Virus record (IMG/VR): IMGVR_UViG_3300030118_000930
Span: 1-25,357 of that record
Direction: 5' to 3' (one strand)
DNA: 25,357 nucleotides
From: a virus
Of the stretch, positions 14,100-21,588 are shown piece by piece (the stretch's first letter is position 1; every line of letters begins with the position of its first letter). The notes under the pieces are model-generated. The model was given only the letters and a program-made list of their open reading frames with translations, did no database searches and was not told the origin of the DNA. The translations under genes and the position numbers were made by a program.

Positions 14100-14436
14100 T
14101 CCTAATAAAATTGCTGATGCAAAAATGACTGCCATAAAAGAATATAGGGCAGCTAAAAGAGAGAGAGATAGAACTGAAAGACTATTAGACTATCAACTCG
14201 ATCAAACATTCATTCAACTTAAATTTAATGAACTAAAAATGTCTATTGAAGATCGTAAGGCAAGAGCAAGAACTGATGAAACTGTTATTACTTTGAGAGT
14301 TGAATTAGAAAAGGCTCAAGAAAAGATGGATGATAAGTATGCAGAGCTTGAGAGAGTTATTACTAAAATAGAGTTCATGTTAGATGCGAATGCAACTAAT
14401 AGACAAGAGATGAGACTTGGATCTGTAGTAACATGA
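14086..14436 (+). CDS. Coiled-coil hypothetical protein
   Basis: This 116-aa protein is highly charged and almost all helix, starting MESFDPNKIADAKMTAIKEY, with a dense RERDRTERLL and KAQEKMDDKYAEL coil. No family is recognised. The ATG at 14086 is used because the upstream TTG has no site of its own. The first codons overlap the end of the shifted HNH frame. Its stop overlaps the next ATG by 4 bp. Confidence 0.6.
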   Translation: MESFDPNKIADAKMTAIKEYRAAKRERDRTERLLDYQLDQTFIQLKFNELKMSIEDRKARARTDETVITLRVELEKAQEKMDDKYAELERVITKIEFMLDANATNRQEMRLGSVVT

Positions 14437-14708
14437 AATATCCCACAAGAAGAATTGGTCGATTATGGCAAGGCAAGGCTTCCATAAAAGATTATGAAAT
14501 AGAAAAAGCCATTAAAAAAGGTGGCATGATTTTAAAGAGATTAGATAACAATGAACAAATGTTCCTAGATGTCGATCAACTTAAATCAGCATTATTAACC
14601 AAAACATCAAGGAGTTTTCCACCAAGATTTAAAGGTGAGTCTGAGTTTAGACTCTGCAATATCTTTTGGAAATCACCAGAAAATACAAATCAGGAGAAAT
14701 TATTATGA
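14433..14708 (+). CDS. Hypothetical protein, 91 aa
   Basis: This frame starts MKYPTRRIGRLWQGKASIKD by a 4-bp overlap with the preceding gene. It has a mixed alpha-beta composition and ends in a Lys-Leu tail. No family is recognised. The location directly before excisionase and integrase suggests a control or accessory function, by position only. Confidence 0.5.
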   Translation: MKYPTRRIGRLWQGKASIKDYEIEKAIKKGGMILKRLDNNEQMFLDVDQLKSALLTKTSRSFPPRFKGESEFRLCNIFWKSPENTNQEKLL

Positions 14709-14899
14709 TAGAAGAACTATACACAATGAAGGAAATATACCCCATTTTTAAGGCAAAATCAGAAAGGTCTTTTAAAATGACCTTAGATAGTTTATCTTCA
14801 AAGCACCCAAAAGAGCAATGTTTTAATCGATACTTCGGAAGTAAACGAGTGTTTACTAAAGAAGATGTAGAAAGGATTAAAACATTATGCTTAAAATAA
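14705..14899 (+). CDS. xis: Excisionase-like winged-helix protein
   Basis: This small 64-aa protein has an AlpA/excisionase-like layout: MIEELYTMKEIYPIFKAKSE, then RVFTKEDVERIKTL near the end. The FTKEDVERI type of ending is typical of MerR/excisionase DNA-binding proteins that bend DNA for integrase. The start at 14705 is set by an AGGAG site eight bases before and by an ATGA overlap with the upstream gene; an earlier start at 14666 has no such site. It overlaps the integrase start by 13 bp, fitting a xis-int pair. The symbol is functional, not a sequence match. Confidence 0.6.
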   Translation: MIEELYTMKEIYPIFKAKSERSFKMTLDSLSSKHPKEQCFNRYFGSKRVFTKEDVERIKTLCLK

Positions 14900-16029
14900 C
14901 TAAAAGACCTAATAGTAAGTATCTACAAATAAGAGGTACTTATAAAACTCCCTTTAAAAATTACAAAATAGTTTACGAGTCCACAGGCACAATTAACAAA
15001 AAAAAAGCTGAGGAATACTTATGGTTATTGCAAAAACAGTTAGATGAAGGAACTTATAAAGACAACCAGATCAAAAGAAAAACTTATGATGTTAAGTTTG
15101 TAACTGAAAAACTTTTAAATAGCTTTGACCAATGTCCAAGTGATGCAAGGAAACCTTTTTTTGAAAAGAATGCTGATTGCATTGGTTCTACACTTTTGGA
15201 AGATATTACAAATCAGAAAAAAGAAGAATTAATCTATTTGAGATATCCTAAAGGTACAGAAACAGGAGATTTGATTAGAAGATATCAAGGTAGAAAATTT
15301 ACTTCAATACCACTTAATGAGAGAAAAATATTATCCTCAAAATATAACACGATAAATACTGTGGTTATCAGACCTTTAAGCAGATTAATTAGTTTTGCAG
15401 CAGAAAATAATTGGTGTAAGCCATATAAAATTAAACAGTTACCACAAATATCAATCAGAGATAAAGATAAGTATGTATGGACTAAAGATGAAATAATCAG
15501 GTGTATGGACTTCTCAGACTTTGAAATAAAGTTCTTATTAATATTTCTTTATAGAACTGGAGCTAGAATACAAGAAGCTCTTGATATGAATTTTGCTAGA
15601 TTAGATCCTAACAACCGACCTATGATTGACCTGGATAATAATGAATTAAATATATTTGAAAATAAAACTCAATCCTGGAGGAACATACCTATACAAAGAA
15701 ATGATAATGAACCAGAATTATCTTTGTGGCATTGGTTACAAAAGATTAATGATAGAGAAGGTTATTTATTTTCTTGGAGGTTTGTAGGCCATAAAAAAAA
15801 TACTAATAATGGTTTAATACCAAGATGGAGAGAGATGTTAAGTTTTGCTAATGTCGATCAAAATAAAAAAAGACATTCATTAAGACACACTTTCGCATCA
15901 GAACTCTCTAATAAGGGTGCATCTACTAATGACATTATGACAGTAGGTGGATGGAAGTCTGAGACTATGGTTTATAACTATGCGAAAGTAGATAAAGAGA
16001 GAAAACAAAATTTAATAAATAAATTATGA
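14887..16029 (+). CDS. int: Tyrosine-family integrase (site-specific recombinase)
   Basis: This 380-aa recombinase integrates and excises the phage genome. The N-terminal part (about 1-70) is an arm-binding region, residues about 70-190 form the core-binding region, and the catalytic domain follows. Catalytic residues read as Arg227 (RTGARIQEAL), His330 with Arg333 and His334 (HSLRHT), Trp356 in the GGW position often taken by His, and the nucleophile Tyr365 (VYNYAK). All needed residues are present, so it looks active. It lies after the excisionase-like gene, and the intergenic stretch behind it has direct repeats and tRNA-like sequence. Confidence 0.93.
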   Translation: MLKITKRPNSKYLQIRGTYKTPFKNYKIVYESTGTINKKKAEEYLWLLQKQLDEGTYKDNQIKRKTYDVKFVTEKLLNSFDQCPSDARKPFFEKNADCIGSTLLEDITNQKKEELIYLRYPKGTETGDLIRRYQGRKFTSIPLNERKILSSKYNTINTVVIRPLSRLISFAAENNWCKPYKIKQLPQISIRDKDKYVWTKDEIIRCMDFSDFEIKFLLIFLYRTGARIQEALDMNFARLDPNNRPMIDLDNNELNIFENKTQSWRNIPIQRNDNEPELSLWHWLQKINDREGYLFSWRFVGHKKNTNNGLIPRWREMLSFANVDQNKKRHSLRHTFASELSNKGASTNDIMTVGGWKSETMVYNYAKVDKERKQNLINKL

Positions 16030-16252
16030 ACATTTCTCGTACATTTGATAATTACTTACAAAAAACCTTTAATTATCAATGTAAATTAGGTATTGACCTA
16101 TCATTGGTAATAGAGTACTTTCTTACCATAATGAACAAAAATCGACAAAAACTTGTTCTTTTGGGTAATGCCAAACTAAAGTGTGCGTTAAGTTACAAAA
16201 ATTGTTGTACATTTTGCGTACATTTTGGGATGGCTTTTTTAAGGAGAAAGTA
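16030..16252 (+). other. Post-integrase stretch, candidate attP region
   Basis: The 223 bp after the integrase hold the 10-mer GTACATTTTG twice (16207-16216, 16218-16227) and a related CGTACATTTG at 16038-16047. Segment 16101-16124 matches 20 of 21 bases of the tRNA-Thr D arm and anticodon stem, with a three-base insertion. TGGTAA (16105-16110) and TTACCA (16123-16128) form an inverted repeat. A 75-codon frame spans the stretch but looks spurious. Phage attachment sites commonly lie next to int, and such repeats suit arm sites. No full tRNA or proven core is present. Confidence 0.4.
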
Positions 16253-16909
16253 ATGGACTATACAAAAAAAATAACTGAAATGCACGAAGGTCAAAAGTTT
16301 TTAAGAAACTTGAATACTAATGGCAAGGCATTTCATTTAGACGATGATGTAAATGAATGTTTTAAGATTGGTAAAGATGGTGACCTTACTTTAGAGGAAG
16401 CAAATTTACTAACTAAAAGACAACAAGAACTACATAGTATTAATTGGGGAATGTTTGGCGATTGTCATGGGTTTCATTGTCATATTCATAATGATGGATT
16501 AGATACTGAAGGCAATTTTTATTTTAAACATAATTTTTTAGATCAATATACTATACAAGATGTAAAAGATGTTTTTAATGCAGCATCTAAAAATTTTGAC
16601 CATGAAAAATATTTAGGATGTAACAAAGAAACAGGTGCATTAACTTTTGGACATATAGATGATATACAAGAATGGCATTCAGGTGGTGGTTTTTATCACT
16701 TATTTATTCTTTTACAATCTGGTCATGTAATTTCACATAGTAAAGCTGACAAATTTTTAGAAATTTCTAAAAAGAAATGGGAATCTATCTTAAAGTATTA
16801 CGAGTCTGATAGTGAAGATGAAGAAGATGGTTTTGGATATGAGGCTAACAATGATGACCATGAAAATAGGTGTTTAGATTTTTCATTAAATAGTAAGGAA
16901 GTAAAATGA
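16253..16909 (+). CDS. Hypothetical protein, 218 aa
   Basis: No family is recognised. A strong AAGGAG site six bases before the ATG at 16253 decides the start; an earlier start would read through the repeats. The protein is rich in His, Asp, Asn and Phe, with a His/Cys cluster DCHGFHCHIHNDGLDTEGNF at about residues 64-83 and GHIDDIQEWHSGGGFYHLF in the middle. It ends with the acidic run YESDSEDEEDGFG. Bound metal is possible. Its stop overlaps the next ATG (ATGA). Confidence 0.6.
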   Translation: MDYTKKITEMHEGQKFLRNLNTNGKAFHLDDDVNECFKIGKDGDLTLEEANLLTKRQQELHSINWGMFGDCHGFHCHIHNDGLDTEGNFYFKHNFLDQYTIQDVKDVFNAASKNFDHEKYLGCNKETGALTFGHIDDIQEWHSGGGFYHLFILLQSGHVISHSKADKFLEISKKKWESILKYYESDSEDEEDGFGYEANNDDHENRCLDFSLNSKEVK

Positions 16910-17046
16910 CTAAAATATATTTTCATATCAAACTTGTGGATGGTTCTACAAAAATACTAGACCAAGAGACTTACAATAAAATTAAAAAAGATGGTGTCTT
17001 GGTATTTACTCATATTAAACAATGGGTAATAAGGGAGGTTGCGTAA
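16906..17046 (+). CDS. Small hypothetical protein, 46 aa
   Basis: This 46-aa frame begins MTKIYFHIKLVDGSTKILDQ and ends IREVA, and looks like a compact beta-rich protein. It is joined by a 4-bp overlap to the previous gene and by a one-base overlap to the next, whose GGGAGG ribosome site lies in its last codons. No family is recognised. Confidence 0.5.
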   Translation: MTKIYFHIKLVDGSTKILDQETYNKIKKDGVLVFTHIKQWVIREVA

Positions 17047-17321
17047 TGATTGAATCCATAACTTTAGAAAATACAAATCATCTCTTTTTATGTTCTTGGA
17101 ATGGAACAAATTGTGTTCAAATACATACAAAAGATACTTTAAAAAAGGAATATGAAGGTACAAACTTATTTGATGATAATGATTGGTATATTCCTAATTA
17201 TGATGGTTTATATTCTATAAATGATGTAATGAATGAATTAATCAAAAATCAAGATACAACCTCTATAGTTAGTAAAAATAATATGACAATTCAATATATT
17301 AAAGAAAAAGAGGTTGCGTAA
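17046..17321 (+). CDS. Hypothetical protein, 91 aa
   Basis: A GGGAGG site seven bases upstream marks the ATG at 17046, so the longer start at 17022 is not used. The protein begins MIESITLENTNHLFLCSWNG and contains WYIPNYDGLYSINDVMNELI. It ends with KEVA, like its upstream neighbour. No family is recognised. Both ends share one-base stop/start overlaps with neighbours. Confidence 0.55.
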   Translation: MIESITLENTNHLFLCSWNGTNCVQIHTKDTLKKEYEGTNLFDDNDWYIPNYDGLYSINDVMNELIKNQDTTSIVSKNNMTIQYIKEKEVA

Positions 17322-17449
17322 TGTTCATTTGTGTTATTGAAGATACTCCAGAATTTAATAGAAGGATTATCAAGTCTTATGTTCCTAGAAAAAAACACAA
17401 TATTTGGATTTTAAGGCGACTTAGTCCATTATTTTTTCCATTTATTTAG
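17321..17449 (+). CDS. Small hypothetical protein, 42 aa
   Basis: This is the last gene of the plus-strand run. The same GAGGTTGCGTAATG junction that starts the previous gene starts this one. It begins MFICVIEDTPEFNRRIIKSY and has a basic middle (VPRKKHN) and a hydrophobic end. It is followed at once by the terminator. No family is recognised. Confidence 0.45.
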   Translation: MFICVIEDTPEFNRRIIKSYVPRKKHNIWILRRLSPLFFPFI

Positions 17450-17457
17450 CTTTACAG

Positions 17458-17504
17458 GGGGGTTTTAATAACCCCCTAGTGTCTTTCTATGGGGTTAATT
17501 TTTT
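17458..17504 (+). terminator. Terminator at the convergent junction, with an alternative hairpin
   Basis: GGGGTT (17491-17496), followed by AATTTTTT, can pair with AACCCC (17470-17475) to give a standard plus-strand terminator. The same AACCCCC can instead pair with GGGGGTT at 17458-17464 in a tight seven-base stem with a five-base loop. The two structures exclude each other, as in attenuators. The site lies between the last plus-strand gene and the minus-strand 574-aa gene. Confidence 0.7.
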
Positions 17505-17506
17505 AA

Positions 17507-19231
17507 TTATGCAAAATTTCTTAACAATCCTGATTGTATGTTTGAAGAATATAAATCTTTAAAGTTTTTTAATTGATTAATTCTATCAGATTCAGAATTA
17601 TATTTATAAATTCTGTCAATACCATTTTCTTTTAATATTTGTATTGTTTCATTTGAAGTATTATAAGGAACAATAGCACCTTTAAACTCATTTATACCAA
17701 CAGCTCTGTTTGGTTTTATTTCAAAATATTCTGTAGGAGCATTTGCTAATTTTTTGAAAAATTCTTTTGTCATTAATATAGTTTCTTCACTAGCATTAGG
17801 ATAAAATTCTTCAAATGAACTATCTATTGAGTATTTTTTATCACTAAATATACTAATAAAATTATCTCCATAAGTGTCCATCGATGCTCTCTCAGGATGT
17901 TCTTCTGCTAGTCTTGTTATAATTTTATCTAAATCACCATAAAGTTCTGTTCTATTATCATTAAATTCTTGTGTGTTTACTATTTTATCTCTTGATGATT
18001 TTACTTCTTCAATATTTTTAAATTTACCTCTCATTGTAGAAGCTAAATTTCCTAGTGAAGTTGATCCAAATCCTTCTTCTTGACCAGACTTTGTACTCAT
18101 AGCATTTAAAACATTATCTAAATTATGATCTTTATATTTCAACCTTCCCATAGGAGTTCTTCCAACTATAATCTTTTCTTGACCTTCAACACCAATATTT
18201 TTGGCTAAATTATTTTCCCATACTTTGTATTCATTATTTAATTCTGGTGTGAAAACTTCTTCTAATGCTCTTTTATATTCATATTTATCTTTATAATTTG
18301 TAAATTCTGGTAATAATCCTTTTTCTTTTAAAAATGTCATTTCAAGCATAGTCTTATCTAAATTAGTAATACCTTCTTCAATTATTTGATTATACAAATT
18401 TCCAGAATAAAATATGTGTTGGTTAGAGCCATCTTCAAATTTGTAATTACCTATTTCTTTAGCATCATATCTAATGTCATTCACATCAAAAGTGTCTGAA
18501 AAATATTTTATTATTTTATTCATTTCATCATCTGAATATAAAGTTCTGACTATTGGGTATCTTTGAGTATAAGCATCTCCTTTATAAACAGGGTTATCTC
18601 TTGATGGGTTCATCATTGAAGGATCGCCAATTAAAGTAATTTCTCCAAATTTCATTTCATCAATATTTTCTTTTGCTATTGCCAAACTAGGTTTTGGTAT
18701 GCCACCTAATTTATTGTAATTCTGTATAGCACTTTCACCTGTATTATGAATAACAAACATTCCTTCACCTTCAGGATATTCGTTTTTATTTTCTTGAGAT
18801 GTATATATATAATCTGAAAGTAATGAAGGTGGTAATTCTTTTGTTACATTACTAGAGTCTATAGTTTCTGCTTCTGGAGTTGATAACAATCCACTAGGTT
18901 TATAACCTTCAGTAGTTATTAAAGGTTCTATGTTATTATTAGTTGGTAATGTAATATTCTTACCTAACTCTCTATTAAATTCTGCTTGTCTTTCAATATC
19001 ATCAGCATCAGGAGCAAACACTTGGCCTGATGGAGTATCTTTTAAGTTTAATGTTGGCGATCCCAATAACAAATTTAAACCTGAGCTAAGTAAACCTTTG
19101 TTATTAATAAAATTATCAATAATACTTTGAGAAACTCCTGGTTGTGATAAATATTGTGTTGCAGCAGTTCCTAGTAATCCTGAACTAATAATAGCTGGAG
19201 CTATATAAGGTGCTGCTAATAATCCTGGCAT
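17507..19231 (-). CDS. Large polyvalent-type phage protein, 574 aa
   Basis: The first 50 residues are hydrophobic and small-residue rich (LLAAPYIAPAIISSGLLG). A domain follows at about residues 155-225 with VIHNTGE, LGGIPKPSLAIAKENI, FGEITLIGDPSM, and a Lys-Gly-Asp-Ala-Tyr...Arg-Tyr-Pro end. Near residues 500-525 comes YFEIKPNRAVGINEFKGAIV. From memory, both resemble segments that recur in the large multidomain polyvalent proteins of phages and mobile elements, which enter the host with the DNA. It is probably a virion-carried, injected protein. No catalytic residues were identified. It ends at the convergent junction. Confidence 0.6.
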   Translation of the reverse strand: MPGLLAAPYIAPAIISSGLLGTAATQYLSQPGVSQSIIDNFINNKGLLSSGLNLLLGSPTLNLKDTPSGQVFAPDADDIERQAEFNRELGKNITLPTNNNIEPLITTEGYKPSGLLSTPEAETIDSSNVTKELPPSLLSDYIYTSQENKNEYPEGEGMFVIHNTGESAIQNYNKLGGIPKPSLAIAKENIDEMKFGEITLIGDPSMMNPSRDNPVYKGDAYTQRYPIVRTLYSDDEMNKIIKYFSDTFDVNDIRYDAKEIGNYKFEDGSNQHIFYSGNLYNQIIEEGITNLDKTMLEMTFLKEKGLLPEFTNYKDKYEYKRALEEVFTPELNNEYKVWENNLAKNIGVEGQEKIIVGRTPMGRLKYKDHNLDNVLNAMSTKSGQEEGFGSTSLGNLASTMRGKFKNIEEVKSSRDKIVNTQEFNDNRTELYGDLDKIITRLAEEHPERASMDTYGDNFISIFSDKKYSIDSSFEEFYPNASEETILMTKEFFKKLANAPTEYFEIKPNRAVGINEFKGAIVPYNTSNETIQILKENGIDRIYKYNSESDRINQLKNFKDLYSSNIQSGLLRNFA

Positions 19232-19244
19232 ATAAATTTTCTTT

Positions 19245-19499
19245 CTATAAGGTTAATTCTTTAACTTCTAGTACACATTTGTTTAAAATTAATTGAAGTG
19301 TTCCTTCATTGCCATCTACATATTCACCATTCTCTAATGAGTAACTAGAATATAAAATAGTTTTATCTTTAGTCTTTTTATATAACCATCCTACAGAATA
19401 ACAGATTGGCATAGATTTCTTTTCATAAGACTTTGCCTCTACCCAGCCAGAGTCACATAGACCACTATCGATCCATTTAACTATGACTAATTTGTTCAT
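19245..19499 (-). CDS. Hypothetical protein, 84 aa
   Basis: This protein begins MNKLVIVKWIDSGLCDSGWV and reads as a beta-rich fold with SVGWLYKKTKDKTILYSSYS. Similar short proteins with a VKW.DS...W and SVGWL pattern occur in marine phages near the lysis genes; that is memory only. It shares its start base with the stop of the tiny basic protein gene. Function unknown. Confidence 0.55.
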   Translation of the reverse strand: MNKLVIVKWIDSGLCDSGWVEAKSYEKKSMPICYSVGWLYKKTKDKTILYSSYSLENGEYVDGNEGTLQLILNKCVLEVKELTL

Positions 19500-19585
19500 T
19501 ATGTTTTCTTTTTATTCTTCTTTTTTTTCTTCTTTTTTGGTGGTCTGCCGACTTTTGATCCGTATGTTCCTTTTCCGTATGGCAT
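19499..19585 (-). CDS. Tiny basic protein with AT-hook-like core, 28 aa
   Basis: The sequence starts MPYGKGTYGSKVGRPPKKKK and then is nearly all Lys and Asn. The VGRPPKKK core resembles AT-hook peptides that bind the minor groove of AT-rich DNA. Its opening MPYGKGTYGSK resembles tiny phage proteins seen in other genomes, from memory. It shares single bases with the stop and start of its neighbours, so the frame is kept tightly. Too short for standard gene calling. Confidence 0.6.
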   Translation of the reverse strand: MPYGKGTYGSKVGRPPKKKKKKKNKKKT

Positions 19586-19878
19586 TATTCTTCTCCTAAT
19601 GATCCTAATTTAACTTGTTCTTGTTTTTCTAATTGATCTTTAAGTGATTGATTTTGTGATGAAGCATAATCAGCTTTTGCTTTTTGAAATGCAATCACAT
19701 CATCTACTGTTATCTTTAGTTTTTCTTCTCTAAGTTGAGCATTTTTTTCTGCCCAATTATCGAGTCTTTCATTTAGAAACTTAATATGGAAATCTTTTTC
19801 TTCGTTGTCTTTTTTGACTTCTCTTAGTTCTTTTTTAGTTTTGCGTAGCAATGCTTCTACTTCTTTGACTGTACTCAT
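19585..19878 (-). CDS. Coiled-coil protein in the lysis region, 97 aa
   Basis: This is almost entirely charged coiled coil, with EVEALLRKTKKELREVKKDN at the start and a QKAKADYASSQNQSLKDQLE part near the end. No membrane segment or signal peptide is present. It overlaps the holin gene end by 4 bp and touches the tiny basic gene. A structural or lysis-regulating role is possible, by position only. Confidence 0.55.
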   Translation of the reverse strand: MSTVKEVEALLRKTKKELREVKKDNEEKDFHIKFLNERLDNWAEKNAQLREEKLKITVDDVIAFQKAKADYASSQNQSLKDQLEKQEQVKLGSLGEE

Positions 19879-20267
19879 TTTTTAAACATCTTCATAGCAC
19901 CTGAAGCACCTTTAATTCCAAATGAAGCTGAAATACATAAAATTAAACAAGTAGAGAACCACGATGGGGTACTCTCATCAAGAAACTTAAATCCTTTTTC
20001 TACATACTCTTGAGTAAAAGGTAAAAAACAACCAAGTAAAATTGCACCAAAAATCAAAGTCCAAAATTCATCTTTCCAACTATTTTGCATTTGATCGACA
20101 GCACTTTTTTCCCAAGCAACTTTACCAGCAATTTGATCTTCTTTTAATTTTGTTTTAGCTTTAATTTCTGTTACAGCTAATTCTGCTTTTGCTTTTTTAG
20201 TATCTACAAAACCTTTAACTGCATCACCAGCTACTCCCATTAGTGGTTTTAATAACATTGTCCACAT
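19875..20267 (-). CDS. Holin of the gene-transfer-agent three-helix type
   Basis: This membrane protein would make holes in the inner membrane so the endolysin can reach the wall. After a charged helix (about residues 20-65), the motif NSWKDEFWTLIFGAILLGCF begins the first membrane helix. A second hydrophobic part (WFSTCLILCISASFGIKGA) lies at about 102-121. The SWKDEFW followed later by P.W and FGIKG fits the family called GTA holin with three membrane segments. The gene lies directly after the endolysin gene. Confidence 0.7.
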   Translation of the reverse strand: MWTMLLKPLMGVAGDAVKGFVDTKKAKAELAVTEIKAKTKLKEDQIAGKVAWEKSAVDQMQNSWKDEFWTLIFGAILLGCFLPFTQEYVEKGFKFLDESTPSWFSTCLILCISASFGIKGASGAMKMFKK

Positions 20268-20268
20268 A

Positions 20269-20724
20269 CTAGGCCTCCTCTATTAACTTAACCATTGGTT
20301 CATATCTTGAGGTAAGGGTTCTATAAAGACGACTATCTTTAAGTTGATTTGCCATTTCAACAAAATTACCATCTTGCATAGCTTGACGCATATTAACAAA
20401 TTGAAATAATTTAGGTTCACCAATATTGTAAGCAATCTCTATAACACAATCCTTGATAACTTCTGGAACTTCACAATCACCGATATATCGTTCTGCTGCA
20501 TGCAAATAGACAAGAAAGTCTTTTTCAAACTGTTGTTCTAATACTTCTTTTGAATATTCAACTCCTGGTTCATAAGGATCACCATCTACACACTTATGGC
20601 CATACCCAATCGTCATAAAATCTTCTTTAATGGTTTCACCATTTGCTCCTTTATACTCTAGGAAGTACCCAGTTGCAGAGAAACCTTCTGAAATCTTAAT
20701 CTTTTCTTTTACTTCTTCGTACAT
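20269..20724 (-). CDS. Endolysin, T4-lysozyme type (GH24)
   Basis: This 151-aa enzyme cleaves peptidoglycan glycan strands to lyse the host. Family marks are Glu13 in KISEGFSATGY, then a T-containing TIGYGHKC segment, then a helix-rich body with DCVIEIAYNIGEPKLFQFVN. Length is typical for a phage lysozyme. No signal peptide is visible, so it depends on the holin. The usual Asp between the catalytic Glu and Thr is not obvious. An AAAGGAG site precedes the ATG, and the start lies inside the end of the small gene upstream. Confidence 0.85.
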   Translation of the reverse strand: MYEEVKEKIKISEGFSATGYFLEYKGANGETIKEDFMTIGYGHKCVDGDPYEPGVEYSKEVLEQQFEKDFLVYLHAAERYIGDCEVPEVIKDCVIEIAYNIGEPKLFQFVNMRQAMQDGNFVEMANQLKDSRLYRTLTSRYEPMVKLIEEA

Positions 20725-20885
20725 TCTAACTCCTTTAATCGTTCATAAGAAATTTCTGTAATGTCTTTTAATAAAACATGGATGTTACCAATATCTATTT
20801 CTGTTATTTCGCCTGGTTTAATATCTTCATATTCCTTTTTTGTAAGGCTCATATAAAGTTTGCCAGATTGATAAACTATTCTCAT
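20709..20885 (-). CDS. Small hypothetical protein, 58 aa
   Basis: This frame begins MRIVYQSGKLYMSLTKKEYE and then KPGEITEIDIGNIHVLLKDI. It begins by a 4-bp overlap with the phosphoesterase stop, and its last 16 bp overlap the endolysin start while carrying that gene's ribosome site. The alternating charged and hydrophobic residues suggest a small beta-rich domain. No family is recognised. Confidence 0.55.
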   Translation of the reverse strand: MRIVYQSGKLYMSLTKKEYEDIKPGEITEIDIGNIHVLLKDITEISYERLKELECTKK

Positions 20886-21580
20886 ATTTTTTTATTCCAC
20901 CTATTTCCTCTTTTAAGAACCATTGGTATAAGTTGAGGAACTCCATCAAGAATAATTAAAGTTCCAAGAACTGGTCTTTTTATGTTTACTCTTGAATATG
21001 CAAAAGCTAGGGAGTCTTTATCTATAAGACACCCAATAGTAGCACCCCATCTAAGAGCTTCAGGTGAACTAAAAAATTTAAGTTCATACCTAGAGTGGTA
21101 GTGAGACTGGATATATCCAGAATAATTTAATGCTTGTGCTGACTTTAAACAATCAGCATTCATATTATGCGTAAAATAATAACTACCAAATTTATCTTTG
21201 ATAATTAATTTATCATGCCATTTCCATTTTTTAGGATTTACACCGAGTATATCGGCATAATCTTTTATGGCTTGTTTTGGAAACCCATAAGTTTTTCTTT
21301 TGCGATAAACCATTGATCCATGATTAGAATGCAATAAATCCATATTAGGAAATATTTTTTCTAATCTTTTTATATGTTTTTGTGCAAGTTCTAATTCTTT
21401 TGATGCACTTGGTAAATCCGGATCTGATTCATGGTACGACAAAGCTGAGTAATCAATTTCATCGCCCAACATCACGACTCTATCAAATTTATATTTTTTA
21501 TTTATTGCTTTTAAAAAAGATAAGTGGTCTTGATGTGCAAAAGGATAATGGGTGTCACTTATACAGAGTATATTTGACAT
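20882..21580 (-). CDS. Metallophosphoesterase
   Basis: This 232-aa enzyme of the calcineurin-like fold carries the metal motifs in order: DTHYPF (Asp9, His11), GDEID (Asp40, Asp43), SNHG (Asn86, His87), THN (His138) and SHYH (His160, His162). The third motif is SNHG where GNHE is usual, but the Asn and His needed for metal binding remain. It could cleave a nucleotide, phosphodiester or protein phosphate; the substrate is unknown. Phages often carry such enzymes near replication or lysis genes. It is followed by a tightly coupled gene and then the endolysin. Confidence 0.85.
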   Translation of the reverse strand: MSNILCISDTHYPFAHQDHLSFLKAINKKYKFDRVVMLGDEIDYSALSYHESDPDLPSASKELELAQKHIKRLEKIFPNMDLLHSNHGSMVYRKRKTYGFPKQAIKDYADILGVNPKKWKWHDKLIIKDKFGSYYFTHNMNADCLKSAQALNYSGYIQSHYHSRYELKFFSSPEALRWGATIGCLIDKDSLAFAYSRVNIKRPVLGTLIILDGVPQLIPMVLKRGNRWNKKI

Positions 21581-21588
21581 CTTACTCC

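Noticed and set aside
16026-16253. A 75-codon plus-strand frame directly after the integrase
   Set aside because: It spans the direct repeats and tRNA-like fragment. It overlaps the integrase stop but has no ribosome site and no protein-like pattern, so it is read as attachment-region DNA.
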